This document shows, piece by piece, positions 43,691-54,005 of a DNA stretch of 64,000 nt (positions within the stretch are counted from its first letter, which is position 1; each line of letters begins with the position of its first letter). The DNA comes from Inia geoffrensis (Eukaryota > Chordata > Mammalia > Artiodactyla > Iniidae): contig CM070918.1 of the NCBI GenBank assembly GCA_036417435.1, forward strand, positions 33,611,523 to 33,675,522. Direction: 5' to 3'. A program made the translations under genes and the position numbers. The notes beneath the pieces are model-generated. The model worked only from the letters and a program-made list of their open reading frames with translations, made no database searches and had not been told where the DNA came from.

Positions 43691-44284
43691 GACTAGCTCT
43701 GAGCTTCTCAAACTCGGCCCTTCTCTGTTTTGGAATAAAGCTGGGGGATGTGTGGGCATCGATCTTATTCCAAGACAAGTTGTTAAAAACATTATTTCTC
43801 TGTTTTCTCAGATACAGATATATTCTGCAGTCAAAGGTAAAACCCCCATGACATCTTCAGATTCAAAAGGAACTTTTATAGAAGTGTGGAGCTAGCACTC
43901 TACGTGTTTGAGTTCCGTCCACTACCCACTCTCATCCCCCAAACCTCCCAGGGCTACCTGCTTCCTCTCCTGTGCCTATAGGAGAGCTTGGAAGAAAAGT
44001 GTAAGATCCACCTGACGTGGAGACAGCTTGAGACCCTCTTGAAGTAGCCCACTAGTTGGTACAGGGTCCTCTTGGTCTGCAAAAATGGAACCTTCAAACC
44101 CTATTGGGGGAATCGACCGAGATTTTGGGTGAGGAAATGCGCTGTCAGCTCTAAGTGTAGGTGCGAAGGGGGAGGATGAACCCACTTTGAGATGACTGGG
44201 AATTCTCAAGGCTGTGGTTCCAAGTTCCAGCTGGTGGAAGGAGGAGGGACCCTGGGGACCAGGGACAGACATCCCCATAGCTCT
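43691..44284. other. unique sequence, no gene recognised
   Basis: Unique DNA. The overlapping 100-codon minus-strand frame has no domain. Confidence 0.4.
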
Positions 44285-44430
44285 CGGCTTCGCACAGCAC
44301 TAACTCTGAGACCCTGGGCAGATGACAACTTCTCTGAACCTTTGTGTCCTCCCCTGTAAGACGGGAATCATCCCGGCTCCCAGAGCCTAGGGTGGTGAGG
44401 ATTCAATCAGGAAATCCATGCAAGGAGGTC
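44285..44430 (+). repeat. MIR fragment
   Basis: Sense MIR: ctctgagaccctgggcagat, gacaacttctctgaaccttt, ctgtaagacgggaatcatcc, gtggtgaggattcaatcagg. Confidence 0.8.
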
Positions 44431-45396
44431 AGAACAGGAGTTTATGTCATAAACTCCCTGTAAATATCGGGCACTGATAGTATCCCTACAGTGCTTTATT
44501 TCTGTGACTAAGCCCGCTCCTGCAAAGAACTGAACCACTCACCTGGGATCCCCATGAACTCTGACCCAGAAGGAAGAAAGAGAGAAGAAAGGAAAGAGCA
44601 AAGTAATGTGTGTTTTTTGTGGTCTTTCCCTTTTTCAAGGTTTTCTTGGAGCGAATTTTTTTTTCTCTCTTTGTATGTTGAAAGCCATTGGGTGTTTGTC
44701 TCCCTTTCTATCGCTTTGCTTTGGGTCAATTAGACTCTCTTTGTCCGTCTGTCTCTCTTGGAATCCAGCTTTCTCTTTCTGAATCTCTGAGAATCTCCCT
44801 CCGTCTCTCTCTCGGTTGAGGATGGGAGGTTTTTTTGAGTCCCTGAAGACAGCCTTTGTTGGAGGGAGCGGAGCTTCAAGGTAAGGGAGGGGAGAGACAT
44901 TTGGGGATGGAGCCATTCTCTGGTGGGTGAGAGCCCAAAGCCTCTCTTACCATCCCAACTGCCCCTTCTCCCATTCTCCATTAGGAACGCCCATTCCGCC
45001 ACACTGACTTGTCCTGGGAAACTTCTGGAATGTGAAGGAACCATCCTGGACCCCTTTCTCACGTCTGACTTAGGCCAGATTGGCCCGTGTAGATGGAGAT
45101 TCCCCGTGATGCCCTCCTTCCCTCCTGGAATTTTCCAGAGCACATTTGTCTCCCTCTGTGAGACAAGCAGGATTTCCTGCACTCCAGTCCAAGTTACGAA
45201 TGCCCAGGATACAACACCATTTAAAGTCTCATCAATCTTGCATCCCAGCTTCTCGAATAAACGGCAGTGGACCAGGCACGGACATTCATTTAAGGTTGCA
45301 TGATCCCAGTGGTGCCTGGGGTAAAGGACCTATTGACTTCCTGCTCAGGTAATCTGAAGACGGACTGGAGTTTGCCAGTTTTCGCCTAGTCCTTTT
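44431..45396. other. unique sequence, no gene recognised
   Basis: About 1 kb with T-rich words (44,655-44,670) and frames to 150 codons on opposite strands (44,730-45,303). The frames cover the same bases and lack domains. Confidence 0.4.
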
Positions 45397-45601
45397 TTTT
45401 TTTTTTGCGGTACGTGGGCCTCTCACTGCAGTGGCCTCTCCTGTCGCAGAGCACAGGCTCCGGTCGCACAGGCTCAGCGGCCATGGCTCACGGGCCCAGC
45501 CGCTCCGTGGCATGTGGGATCTTCCTGGATCGGGGCATGAACCCATGTCCCCTGCATCGGCAGGCAGACTCTCAACCACTGCGCCACCAGGGAAGCCCTC
45601 T
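45397..45601 (-). mobile_element. CHR-type SINE, full length
   Basis: Minus orientation: gcggtacgtgggcctctcac body and right-end head complement gcgccaccagggaagccctc. An exact duplication, cctagtcctttt, lies at 45,385-45,396 and 45,602-45,613. It is a recent-looking insertion next to a MIR. Confidence 0.96.
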
Positions 45602-45627
45602 CCTAGTCCTTTTGTATCTATAGATTC

Positions 45628-45722
45628 TAGCCTGGCCTGGCCACTGTCTCGTCCTATGACCTTGGGCCATTCTCTTTCCTTGGCTCAGCCTTAGTTTGTA
45701 CATCTGTAAAATGAGGAACAAA
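45628..45722 (+). repeat. MIR fragment
   Basis: Sense MIR core: tatgaccttgggccattctc, cttggctcagccttagtttg, tacatctgtaaaatgaggaa. Confidence 0.85.
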
Positions 45723-45729
45723 AAACATC

Positions 45730-46660
45730 CATTGGGGGTTGGTGGCATTGGGAGAGGTCTTTAACACACAGATTAAATATTTGCTTTTAAGAGCAGTTGA
45801 GCTTAGTGCATGGTCTGCAGCTGCCTTTTAAGAGAGTAACTTAGCAATTTTTTTTCCTTGGACTAAACATCTGTCTTGATGAGCATAAAGGGAGTAGCTG
45901 CATTGAACATCAAAGCCCTCATTACTAACCACAGGGAGGCCCTTCCCTCCTCTCTCCCTCTCTCATAAGCCCAACCTTATCTGGAGGGACCTCTGTCCCC
46001 AGAGCTGTAAAACAAGCTCTTTTTCTAAGCTAACGGTGCACAATAGTGTCAAATTATGTATAATGATTTTGTAATGTGAACTAATGCCACCAGGGACCTC
46101 GTGGAAAGTACCACTTTCATTAAACTTATCCAGCAGCAGGGTCTGAATACGAATTTAGAGGTGCCCGTAAATTGCAAGGCACATTTATTTTAAGCATTTG
46201 TGGGCTGCTCCTATAACGCAGAGACCCGCGGGGGCAGAAATCAGCAGGACCGGTGCTTTTTGGTTTCTTGGTGTGTCAGTGGGAGGAGGTGAGAGTGATG
46301 TGTTTGCTGCATCTCTTCACCCCGGGACCCCAAGCCCAGTGAGGTTCTTTGCCAGCAGATGCGAGGGCTGTCTGCCCTTCTTTGTTTCAGACATGCTCGC
46401 ATCTCCTGGAGAGTTCTACCGCCCTCCTGATGGAGCAGAGAGGGTACCTGGGCATCGCCTCAGAATTAATGAGACCTCCAATTACATTCATTTGCTTCAA
46501 GGAGTTGTACCGCACAACGACCCTCACGTTTCAGAGTTTTCCCACCTCCTTCGTGTTCCTTTAGAAAACGTAGCTAATTATAAGAAAATCGTCCTCAAGA
46601 AGGACAAATGGAAGAGACCTCAGAAGAAAATCACAAAGAAATGCCACTTCTCCACCCCAG
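45730..46660. promoter_or_regulatory. repeat-free block, candidate conserved noncoding element
   Basis: Words such as aaattatgtataatgatttt, ctttcattaaacttatccag, cagaattaatgagacctcca, attacattcatttgcttcaa and acgtagctaattataagaaa occur in ~0.9 kb with no transposon. A 170-codon plus-strand frame (46,198-46,710) crosses it, but it has no recognisable domain and no splice context. Confidence 0.4.
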
Positions 46661-47539
46661 GGTCTGGTCCACGAACCCCACTTTGGAAGCCTGCCTTGCT
46701 TTCCCTGTGACCTGATAGAGCGAAACTCTGCCCGTGTTCTGGCCACCACCACGAGATGAGAGACAAGACATCACTAATCAAAACTAACCCATGCCATTTT
46801 TTTCGACTCTGCTAATCTTAATTGAATCAATCTCCCAGCCACTCTTGACAGTGAAAGATTGCTCAAATCTGGGAGGCCAGGCTGGACACGACTCCTGGAA
46901 GCAAAAAATCTTCCTTAATCATTAATTTGTCCATTCCCTCCCATTTGGCCCCATCCTTCACTGTCTTGACGGTGCACCCCCCCAACAACCTTCCTTTCTT
47001 GGTAATCACTCCTAAGTGTTCTTCCCAATATGCTCACGTGACTAGAAGCCAATTTGCGGGAAGAGGATGTGGGAGAGTTGCTCCCACCCTCTCCCTTTCT
47101 TTGGTGTTCCTTCTCTCCCTTCTTTCTATGAAGTCTAGTTTGGCTTTAATTAAGTTCAATGATGTCTCTAGTACTATCTTCTTGACACAGTGGTAAACAG
47201 GTTTAGAGCAGACTTTTTCCAGGAGCCTGAACTACTGTGCAGCAAATTGGTCTTAGGTAAAGCATCAGAAAGAATGCTATCATCCAAGGATGCATCCTGA
47301 TCCTAGTGAAATCCTATAATGAATGGAACTGCAATATCCTTAATATGCCTCAAAAGGAAAAGGACTTGTTATGTCCCCTGGATTTAACACTTAGTTTTCA
47401 GAATCTGCTCTTTTTCCAAATTATTCAGAGCTCTCAGACTCTGGCTTTAACCATGATTTTGTCTTTCTTAAAATGGGCCCAGTGGTTAGTGAGAAATATG
47501 CACGAGTTGCAAGTTGAGGTGAAAGTAGAGTAAGGGAAT
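46661..47539. other. unique sequence, no gene recognised
   Basis: Ordinary unique DNA. Only short frames are seen and no repeat is recognised. Confidence 0.4.
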
Positions 47540-47804
47540 GTGTCACCCTTTGCATTACCTGTGGCTTGGACTGGTGCAGTAGTATGCTAACTGGTCTCCC
47601 AGTTTCTATCCTTGCCTCCCAATGCTCTGACCTCCAATAAGAGAGTGATATGTTAAAAAAAAAAAAACCAAAACAACATAGGTCACATCATGTTACTCCT
47701 TTGCTCAAACTTTCTTAAGTTTCCCATCTCACTCAGAGGTAAAGCCCCTCTGAGTGGGATGGGAAACTTGGGATTGACCCCCAGTGACCTCTCTGATCTC
47801 ATGC
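47540..47804 (+). mobile_element. L2 segment, left of DNA element
   Basis: Sense L2: ctaactggtctcccagtttc, gagagtgatatgtta, ggtcacatcatgttactcct, ttgctcaaactttcttaagt, ttcccatctcactcagaggt, ctctctgatctcatgcga. It resumes after 48,170. It contains the hairpin described separately. Confidence 0.85.
47713..47773 (+). ncRNA. candidate 61-nt hairpin RNA locus in L2 (unproven)
   Basis: The left arm 47,717-47,739 is the inverted complement of 47,747-47,769 with a single mismatch position, which becomes a wobble pair if transcribed. The loop is 7 nt (taaagcc). Two wobble and two Watson-Crick pairs extend the stem outward to 47,713/47,773, giving ~27 pairs. The left arm is normal L2 sequence and the right arm replaces the expected L2 continuation. 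Several known mammalian miRNAs derive from L2. There is no evidence of transcription here, so this is a structural candidate only. Confidence 0.3.
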
Positions 47805-48170
47805 GATATTACAGGCATCCCCCACTTTTTGAAAGTTTGCTATACACCACTTTGCTTTTACGAAAGAGCTACATTTGTACCTGTTTTTGATGAGCGAAGG
47901 AAATCTGAAGAGGATTTTCGCTTTTACAAAAAAAAAGTGAAAATCGTTTTCAGCATTTGCTTGGCAGGAGCCATTAGAGGCAGCGCGTACTCAGAATGGA
48001 GAGAGTGGCGCCACCAAGCCCCTTCCCCAGGAACTACACTCAGCATCCAGCCGTCAGAGCTTTGATCAAGCATCTGTGGTTGATCTAGATTTATTTTGTG
48101 CATCTCTTAGCAAGATGTGTCCTAAGGTAATTGCTTCTTCGCATTACACTGTTTGAACTTAAGAAAAGTT
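47805..48170 (+). mobile_element. DNA transposon relic (Tigger-like) inside L2
   Basis: It begins after ta with caggcatcccccactttttg, aaagtttgctatacaccact, ttgcttttacgaaagagcta, later gaagaggattttcgctttta and cgcgtactcagaatggagag. The TA-CAGG start suggests a TcMar/Tigger-type element. The right terminus is not recognisable, so the family is a tentative call. Confidence 0.5.
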
Positions 48171-48560
48171 TCGTAGGAGCACTCTCCTTTATGACAGCAG
48201 GGAAACATCCTACTCGTTCCTTGCCAGCCACCCTGGTCTCCCTGGTGTTCCTTGAACATGTAAACCTTGCTCCCACCTCCAGCCTTTTCACTGGCTGGAC
48301 GTTCTTACCTCTGTTATCACAGTGGCTTTTTCTTTCACTTCATTCAGGTCTCTAATGAAATGTCCACTTATCAAGGAGATATTCCCTGACCATCCTGTCT
48401 GATAAAGCACTCCCTTCACCCTCTGCTTTATTTTTCTCTGGAGCAACTATTCTCATCTGACCTATTATTCTTTTATTTTCTGTATCCCCCACTAGATGGT
48501 AAACTCTGCAAGAGACTATACCTGCCACATAGTAGATGTTTAATAAACGAATGTTATCCC
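48171..48560 (+). mobile_element. L2 3' end, right of DNA element
   Basis: Sense L2 resumes: ccaccctggtctccctggtg, ttccttgaacatgtaaacct, ggagatattccctgaccatc, ctctgctttatttttctctg, ccactagatggtaaactctg, ccacatagtagatgtttaat and aaacgaatgtta. Confidence 0.88.
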
Positions 48561-49999
48561 AGAGACAAGTTTCACCGAGAGGCCTGTAAAGACTCAGGAC
48601 TCTTGAAGGCAAATTTTCATAATTTCAAAATTCACAAAATGTCCCTTAAAATGGTGCATATTAATCTTGAATTTCCCAATAACAAAGATGGGAAAAGTCT
48701 CTATTAACAACAATAATTAGCAGTGTTTGAAGCTAGGCAAGACAGTTGTCACACTGGACTCCCATTCCAACACTGTTTCTACTCAGGATCAAGAATCTTT
48801 CACCAGACAGCATATCTTTGTGGTTATTTGAGCCCAAGTTCTTAACCCAAAGTGGGTTGCCAGTCATAGTTGGATTTATTGTAGCCCTGTGGACTGTTCC
48901 CTGGCTCGCACAGGCCAGCTCCCCCCAGGCTCCTCTGTGCGTAAATGCCAGGTGGTAAAACAAATAAAACACAGTGTTCCTCTCTTGTGCCTCATCATAA
49001 ATCGGTCCCAGCTTCACTCCTGGGGCTGGCGTCAAGTCTGATTTATGCAGTTGGTGAGATTTACGGTGTAGTCATTTAACATAAAAAAAAAAAAAAAAAA
49101 AAAACCTTTCAAACATGAGTTCTTACACATAAATTCCAGAGCTAGCAAACGTTTGGAAACGTTTGTTTTCTTTAGATGGAGGTGAACACATCTGCCTCAT
49201 CTTAGGGATCATTTCAGGCAGACTTCACAACTGAAATGTCAATGGAAGAACGGAGGCTGATGAGTGAAGCCAACGTTGTGCTTTGTGCAAAGTACCCAGT
49301 AAGGGTCAGTTGATTTGTTGTTCAAATTGGGGTCTGTACTGAGGGTGGTGAAGGGTAACTTCAGCTTGGCCCCCAAGGTACCCCAGCCCTGCCTCAGTGG
49401 AGGAGGAGGTGCAGATTCCACATGGAAACAGTTGACGTCATCAGCGGACACTGCATCTTCATTGGTTGCCCTGATGAAGTTGGTTCGAGGGGTGAGGGGC
49501 GGGGGGTGGAAATTTCCCTCCCTTCGAAGTAAGGAAATGTAGCTTTGCATGAGTTTTGCCATTTTTAGACCTTGGTTTCCTTTTTTTCTAAATTAAGGGA
49601 GTAGATTAGACAGTTCGTTGCTGAGATCCCTTTTCATATTTGATTTTATGATTATCTGCTCTGGAAGGAAAGGAATGCTTCCAGATTTTTCTTTGTATTT
49701 TCACAAGGTTTGGTGAAAGGAGGGATGCCCATACATTTGTTGAATAAAAACTAATTTTTACTTCAGAAGTTTGGGGTGAAGGGAGAGGTAGAGAAGGAGC
49801 TTCTGTTCAATTTTGAAAGGTCTTTGATGGCTCATGAAGATGAAAATAACTCTTTATTTGATTTAGTTTGTGTATGCCATTTGGAAACCACTGAGGATTT
49901 CATCCTCAGAAATGCTTAGACTGAAAAAATTGCCTAAAATTTGGTAGATTTTTGTGATATTTGGCTATTATAAAATTTCTTATTTACTTCCTCAGGGTG
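48561..49999. other. unique sequence, no gene recognised
   Basis: About 1.4 kb without a clear transposon. A run of 22 A lies at 49,083-49,104. A GC-raised stretch is at 49,485-49,510. Frames up to 107 codons overlap on both strands without a domain. The AT-rich right part (49,560-49,999) may belong to the next block. Confidence 0.4.
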
Positions 50000-50535
50000 G
50001 ATAATTGTCATTCTGAAAGGAGCTGGGTGTTTTGGGTGTTTCCAGCCTTTCAAAAAAAATGATACATCTCACCATATACATGCTTATGTGGAATATATAT
50101 ATTTTTTTTCCTGTTTAGGTGACAGTTTTAGGATCCTTCTAAGCAGTGATAAAAAACTCGCAGTTATAATGTGTGATCATTTTGCCTTTCATTATAATGC
50201 AGAATTTCTCCATGCAAAATCAGGCCAAGATATAAGCCTAAACCCAGGGGCAAAATTCATTCATTATGCATGTACATTATTCCCCCAAATATTGATAATA
50301 CATTTCATAATAATTATTTTACATATATTAGCTCTTGCTGCTATATTAGTATTAAAGATACCTTTATTAATCTTGAATATTTTGTTGAATAATAAATAGG
50401 ATCTCAGAGGCTTGAGTTAAAAGCTGCTCTTAGCTAGAATGCTGTAAATCAGTTGTTTTATGAATAAAATTGGCTTCCTTATTTTTTTCCTCAGGATTGC
50501 TTATTTAAATAATTTTCCCATTTATTGAATGTGGG
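50000..50535. promoter_or_regulatory. very AT-rich repeat-free block, candidate conserved noncoding element
   Basis: Words include cagttataatgtgtgatcat, attcattcattatgcatgta, taataattattttacatata, aagatacctttattaatctt and atttaaataattttcccatt. No transposon is recognised. The 103-codon frame at 50,088-50,399 is rich in I/L/H residues, as expected of AT-rich chance openings. Confidence 0.4.
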
Positions 50536-50744
50536 TTTTTTTTGTTTTGTTTTGTTTTGTTTTTGCTAGAGACACATCCCCCTGCTGCCACCTTCCCTCC
50601 TGGCTCTCTCTCCCTGTTGGAGAAAAATGCAAAATCACATAAACCTCCTCCTAAACCTTCACAGTCTGAAAGGACAAACAGTTTGCATTATTTAGCAGGC
50701 AAGAGGCATTTTTGTCCAGTGATGACGCTCTCTTGCAGAATATT
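50536..50744. other. (GTTTT)n tract and unique sequence
   Basis: A short pentanucleotide run (ttttgttttgttttgttttg) at about 50,538-50,562, followed by unique DNA with gcattatttagcaggcaaga. Confidence 0.6.
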
Positions 50745-50856
50745 TTTCTTTCTTTCTTTCTCTCTTTTTTCCTTCCTTCCTTCCTCCCTCCCTCCCTTTC
50801 TCTCTTTCTTTCTTTCTCCTCCCTCCCTCCCTCCCCCCTTCCTTTCTTTCTTTCTT
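50745..50856. repeat. polypyrimidine (TTTC/TTCC/CCCT)n tract
   Basis: About 110 bases of nearly pure C/T composed of ttctttct, ttccttcc and ccctccct units. It gives serine/proline and lysine/glutamate repeat frames that are not genes. Confidence 0.95.
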
Positions 50857-50864
50857 GTTAACAT

Positions 50865-51095
50865 AACTACAATAATAAGGATAATGATACATACCATGTG
50901 TTGAGAGCTAACAATGTATAAGGCGTTGAAAGTGCTAGCTCACTTAATGCTCACCCTGTTAGCTGAACACTGTCATTTCCATTTTACGTATGATGAAACT
51001 AAGGCTTAGAGAGGTTAAGGTCACATAGCTGGCAAAGGATGGAGACAGGATTTAATCTCAGGTTGGTCTAACTCCAGAGCCCATCCAATGCTGCC
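50865..51095 (-). repeat. MIR SINE
   Basis: Antisense MIR: aaggcgttgaaagtgctagc, cattttacgtatgatgaaac, taaggcttagagaggttaag, gtcacatagctggcaaagga, gtctaactccagagcccatc. Confidence 0.92.
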
Positions 51096-51654
51096 TCTGA
51101 GGTAAAAGTTCAGAGAGGGGTGTTTGTGTGGTACTGAGGAAGGGGCCAGGCCACAGTGTTCAGCCTTGCAGGTCCCCGAGGGCTCCAGCTGGGGATCCCT
51201 ATCCTGCCATTGGTGGGTAAGGATGTCCATGGAAAAAGGATTGGCTATTGTAAGGATGTGACACATGCCATCATATAGCGGTCTCTCCCTTTTCTGTGTA
51301 ATGTAGTAACTACATCTTCTGATTGTGTCAATGAGCAACGAAAGCATATATCTTCTTAGACTTCCATAGTTTCATCCATGGTAGAGGCCAAGGGCGAAGC
51401 CCACTAGTGCCCACGCTGACCGATTGATAGGGTCCACCTGGAGTTAGGCTGTGTCTGAGGCAATACCACAATGGATTGGTGATGCCTGCCATGGGCTCAG
51501 GATGGAGAACTGGGCAGCAGACATACTGGGGGCTTGCTAAACCTGGGCTGGATTATGTAACTGTTGTATGACCTGCCTTTCAGAGGATTCCATGGTGGGC
51601 ACTTGGAGTTATGGGTCTCACATTCTAAAGAGATGAAGGCTCTAGTGACGGTGT
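51096..51654. other. unique sequence, no gene recognised
   Basis: No repeat or coding signal was recognised. Confidence 0.4.
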
Positions 51655-51975
51655 GATTTTTCCAAAGTCTTATAGGAGAGGAAAGAGGACAGTGCCATTC
51701 AGGCTCCTCACATGCCTTTGAGCAGCTTCCCTGTGAAGCATCTCCTCATTGCTCTGAGAGACAGAAGCATGGCTGGCTCTGTTTGCCTCATTGTATTTAT
51801 GCCTGGCCGAAATGACCTGATTCATATTTGCTTGTCCTGTCTGTTCTCTCTGCTGGGATGTAAACCTCATGAAAGAAGAAACTAGGTCTGATCTGTTTAC
51901 CACATTATCCCAACACCTGGCACTCAGTAAATATTTGTTGAATGAATGAATGTCTGAATGAATGAGTGATTCGAA
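51655..51975 (+). mobile_element. L2/CR1-type LINE 3' end
   Basis: Sense orientation: gtctgttctctctgctggga, tgtaaacctcatgaaagaag, atcccaacacctggcactca, gtaaatatttgttgaatgaa, with a terminal tgaatgaatg array. Confidence 0.85.
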
Positions 51976-52444
51976 TGACTTTCCCAGGACCTACACTCTC
52001 CTTTGAGAGATTCCCCCACTCCCATCCCATCTCAGGGTCATCCTTCCCAAACTCCATCTTCTGGAGTTGACCACTGTGTGTGGTTCCGGATTCTCTCTCT
52101 TAACTCCTCCAGTATCTTCCAGTCTTGCCATTTAATCACGACCTACGTTTGTTCCTTGGGAGCAGTCCAGGGCGTGGAAACATATTCCCGAAGTCATTTG
52201 TATTCCTAAATATGGCCTTCTCAGCTCCCACAGCTAAGGGCAGCCTGGCTTAGTCAGGTTTTAGATATGCATATTATTATGTAAATGTACTTGAATTGAA
52301 CATAATTTCTTTAAATATATTTTCCAGTGGAAATAGGTCTCCTTTCAGGAGGAACTTGGCCAGACAGTACCTGAAGAAAACCTTGCCTCATTGTTTGCAG
52401 AGAGTGTGCATGAGACACGTAGGAAAATGAGACATTTCAACAAG
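51976..52444. other. unique sequence, partly AT-rich
   Basis: No transposon. The stretch from 52,255 (ttagatatgcatattattat, gaattgaacataatttcttt) has CNE-like texture and may belong to the block right of the next MIR. Confidence 0.4.
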
Positions 52445-52725
52445 CTATTTTTAGAATTAATGATGACAATAACAATAGCGAGAATCTATTGAATTCTTGC
52501 TAAGTGCGGAGCACTGAACAAAGCACGTGAAGAATGTTTCCTCATTTAAGCTTGCCAGCAACCTGAAGGGTACTTACAATGATTATCCCCAGGTTCCAGA
52601 TGAGTAAACTGAGGCATGAGAGGATTTGGAACGTGCCCCAGTGTCACCCAGTTTAAGGAAAATTGGAGATGTAAGGCAGTTCAGGCTGGCTTCAGAGTCA
52701 TTGTTTAACCTCTTGGTTATCTTTG
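52445..52725 (-). repeat. MIR SINE
   Basis: Antisense MIR: tattgaattcttgctaagtg, cggagcactgaacaaagcac, cccaggttccagatgagtaa, actgaggcatgagaggattt, ggctggcttcagagtcattg. Confidence 0.88.
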
Positions 52726-52729
52726 AATC

Positions 52730-53640
52730 ATCTTCCAAGGCACCTCAGAGGAAACGCTGAAATAAATCTGGACGATTAAGAAAACAATATACAATATCTA
52801 ACTCCTCTTTTTGTGCATAATTCCAGCTGGTTCCAGTGTCTCTCTGAGGGATAACTTGGAGAAGCCAGATATTTCTGGTTCACAAATGTGTGAAATAAAT
52901 CAGAATAGGTCCCAACTCCAATACAACATGCAGGATTAGACCTGCTTGGTTTTCAAAAACGGGAGTGATATTTACATGAAAAGACTGAGTGTGTCATTGT
53001 TCCCTGGAGGAGCAATTCCAGGGCAGAGTCTGCTTTTTAATTTAAAGGGATATTTGGCATTCCCCACCCCACCCCCCCACCATACTAAAGCACCCCATAG
53101 ACTTTCCACATGACTAATCCAGTCTCCTGTGACCTCTCTTTAGCATGACGGGGACACAGGAACAGAGCCTGCGGCTTCTCCCGACCTCAAACATTTAGTT
53201 ACATTAATCACAGCGTGTTTTTGGACTTGGAGCTTCCAGAATGAAAGACACTTTCTTGGGGAGACATTGATCAAACAGTCTACAGGTATCTGTACATCGA
53301 GGGACATTAATCATCTCTGCATTATCTCACCCACCAGTAGAATATGTAAATGTGATTCCTGTCAATGATAAGGGGAAGTGAAATTATTCTTAGAGATTGG
53401 TCCATCTGGAGCTGTTGATACAATCTTACCTAAGACAATAGGTTGTAAAGATACATTTTTTAGCATTACTAATCCAGGGTTGTCAATGCCAATGGAGGAT
53501 GGAGAAATTTAAAACCAAGCTAAGGATGTACAGTTAAGGGAAGAGAGGAAAACTAAAGTTTTGCTTTAGTCCCTGCAATATTATTTGGCAACCGAGCAAG
53601 AAAGATGCTTTCTGCATAATTATAAGGACGGCCTTTTTGC
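52730..53640. promoter_or_regulatory. repeat-free block, candidate conserved noncoding element
   Basis: About 0.9 kb without transposons. Words include gtgaaataaatcagaatagg, tttagttacattaatcacag, gggagacattgatcaaacag, agggacattaatcatctctg, tatgtaaatgtgattcctgt and gcattactaatccagggttg. Repeated ATTAATC/TAATCC words fit homeodomain (including OTX-like) binding. No frame longer than chance is seen. Confidence 0.42.
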
Positions 53641-53889
53641 AAGAGTCTCACTAGGCAGTTGGAGGGTGTGTTCTGAAATGGTTCACATCTGGCCAAAGGT
53701 TTAACTCTTAACACACACAAGACAAAGACCTTAAAACACAGCAGGAGAGTTCCATTGTTTCTACAGACTGGGAGTCGGGGATTCCATCTTCACTAGAGGA
53801 ATCTTCCTAGACTTTCTGACCCATCAACTGCCCCTTGTAAGAGGTGGCAAAAGTGTTCAGTGTAAGAGGAATAGGAGAAAATGGGTAGA
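53641..53889. other. unique sequence, no feature recognised
   Basis: Short unique stretch with no clear feature. Confidence 0.35.
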
Positions 53890-54005
53890 GCTGTCAGCTG
53901 AAGGAGACCCAGGCTTCTAATCCCAGCCATACTCCTCAATAACTTTGCAACTTTGGGCTAATCCCTTCCTATCTCTGGTTCGTTTCTTGAGTTAATAAAG
54001 CAAAG
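53890..54005 (+). repeat. MIR fragment
   Basis: Sense MIR: agacccaggcttctaatccc, aactttgcaactttgggcta, atcccttcctatctctggtt. Confidence 0.65.

Noticed and set aside
46087..46104. ccaccagggacctcgtgg as a possible CTCF core
   Set aside because: It matches only the first part of the CTCF consensus and lacks the GGC(A/G) core.
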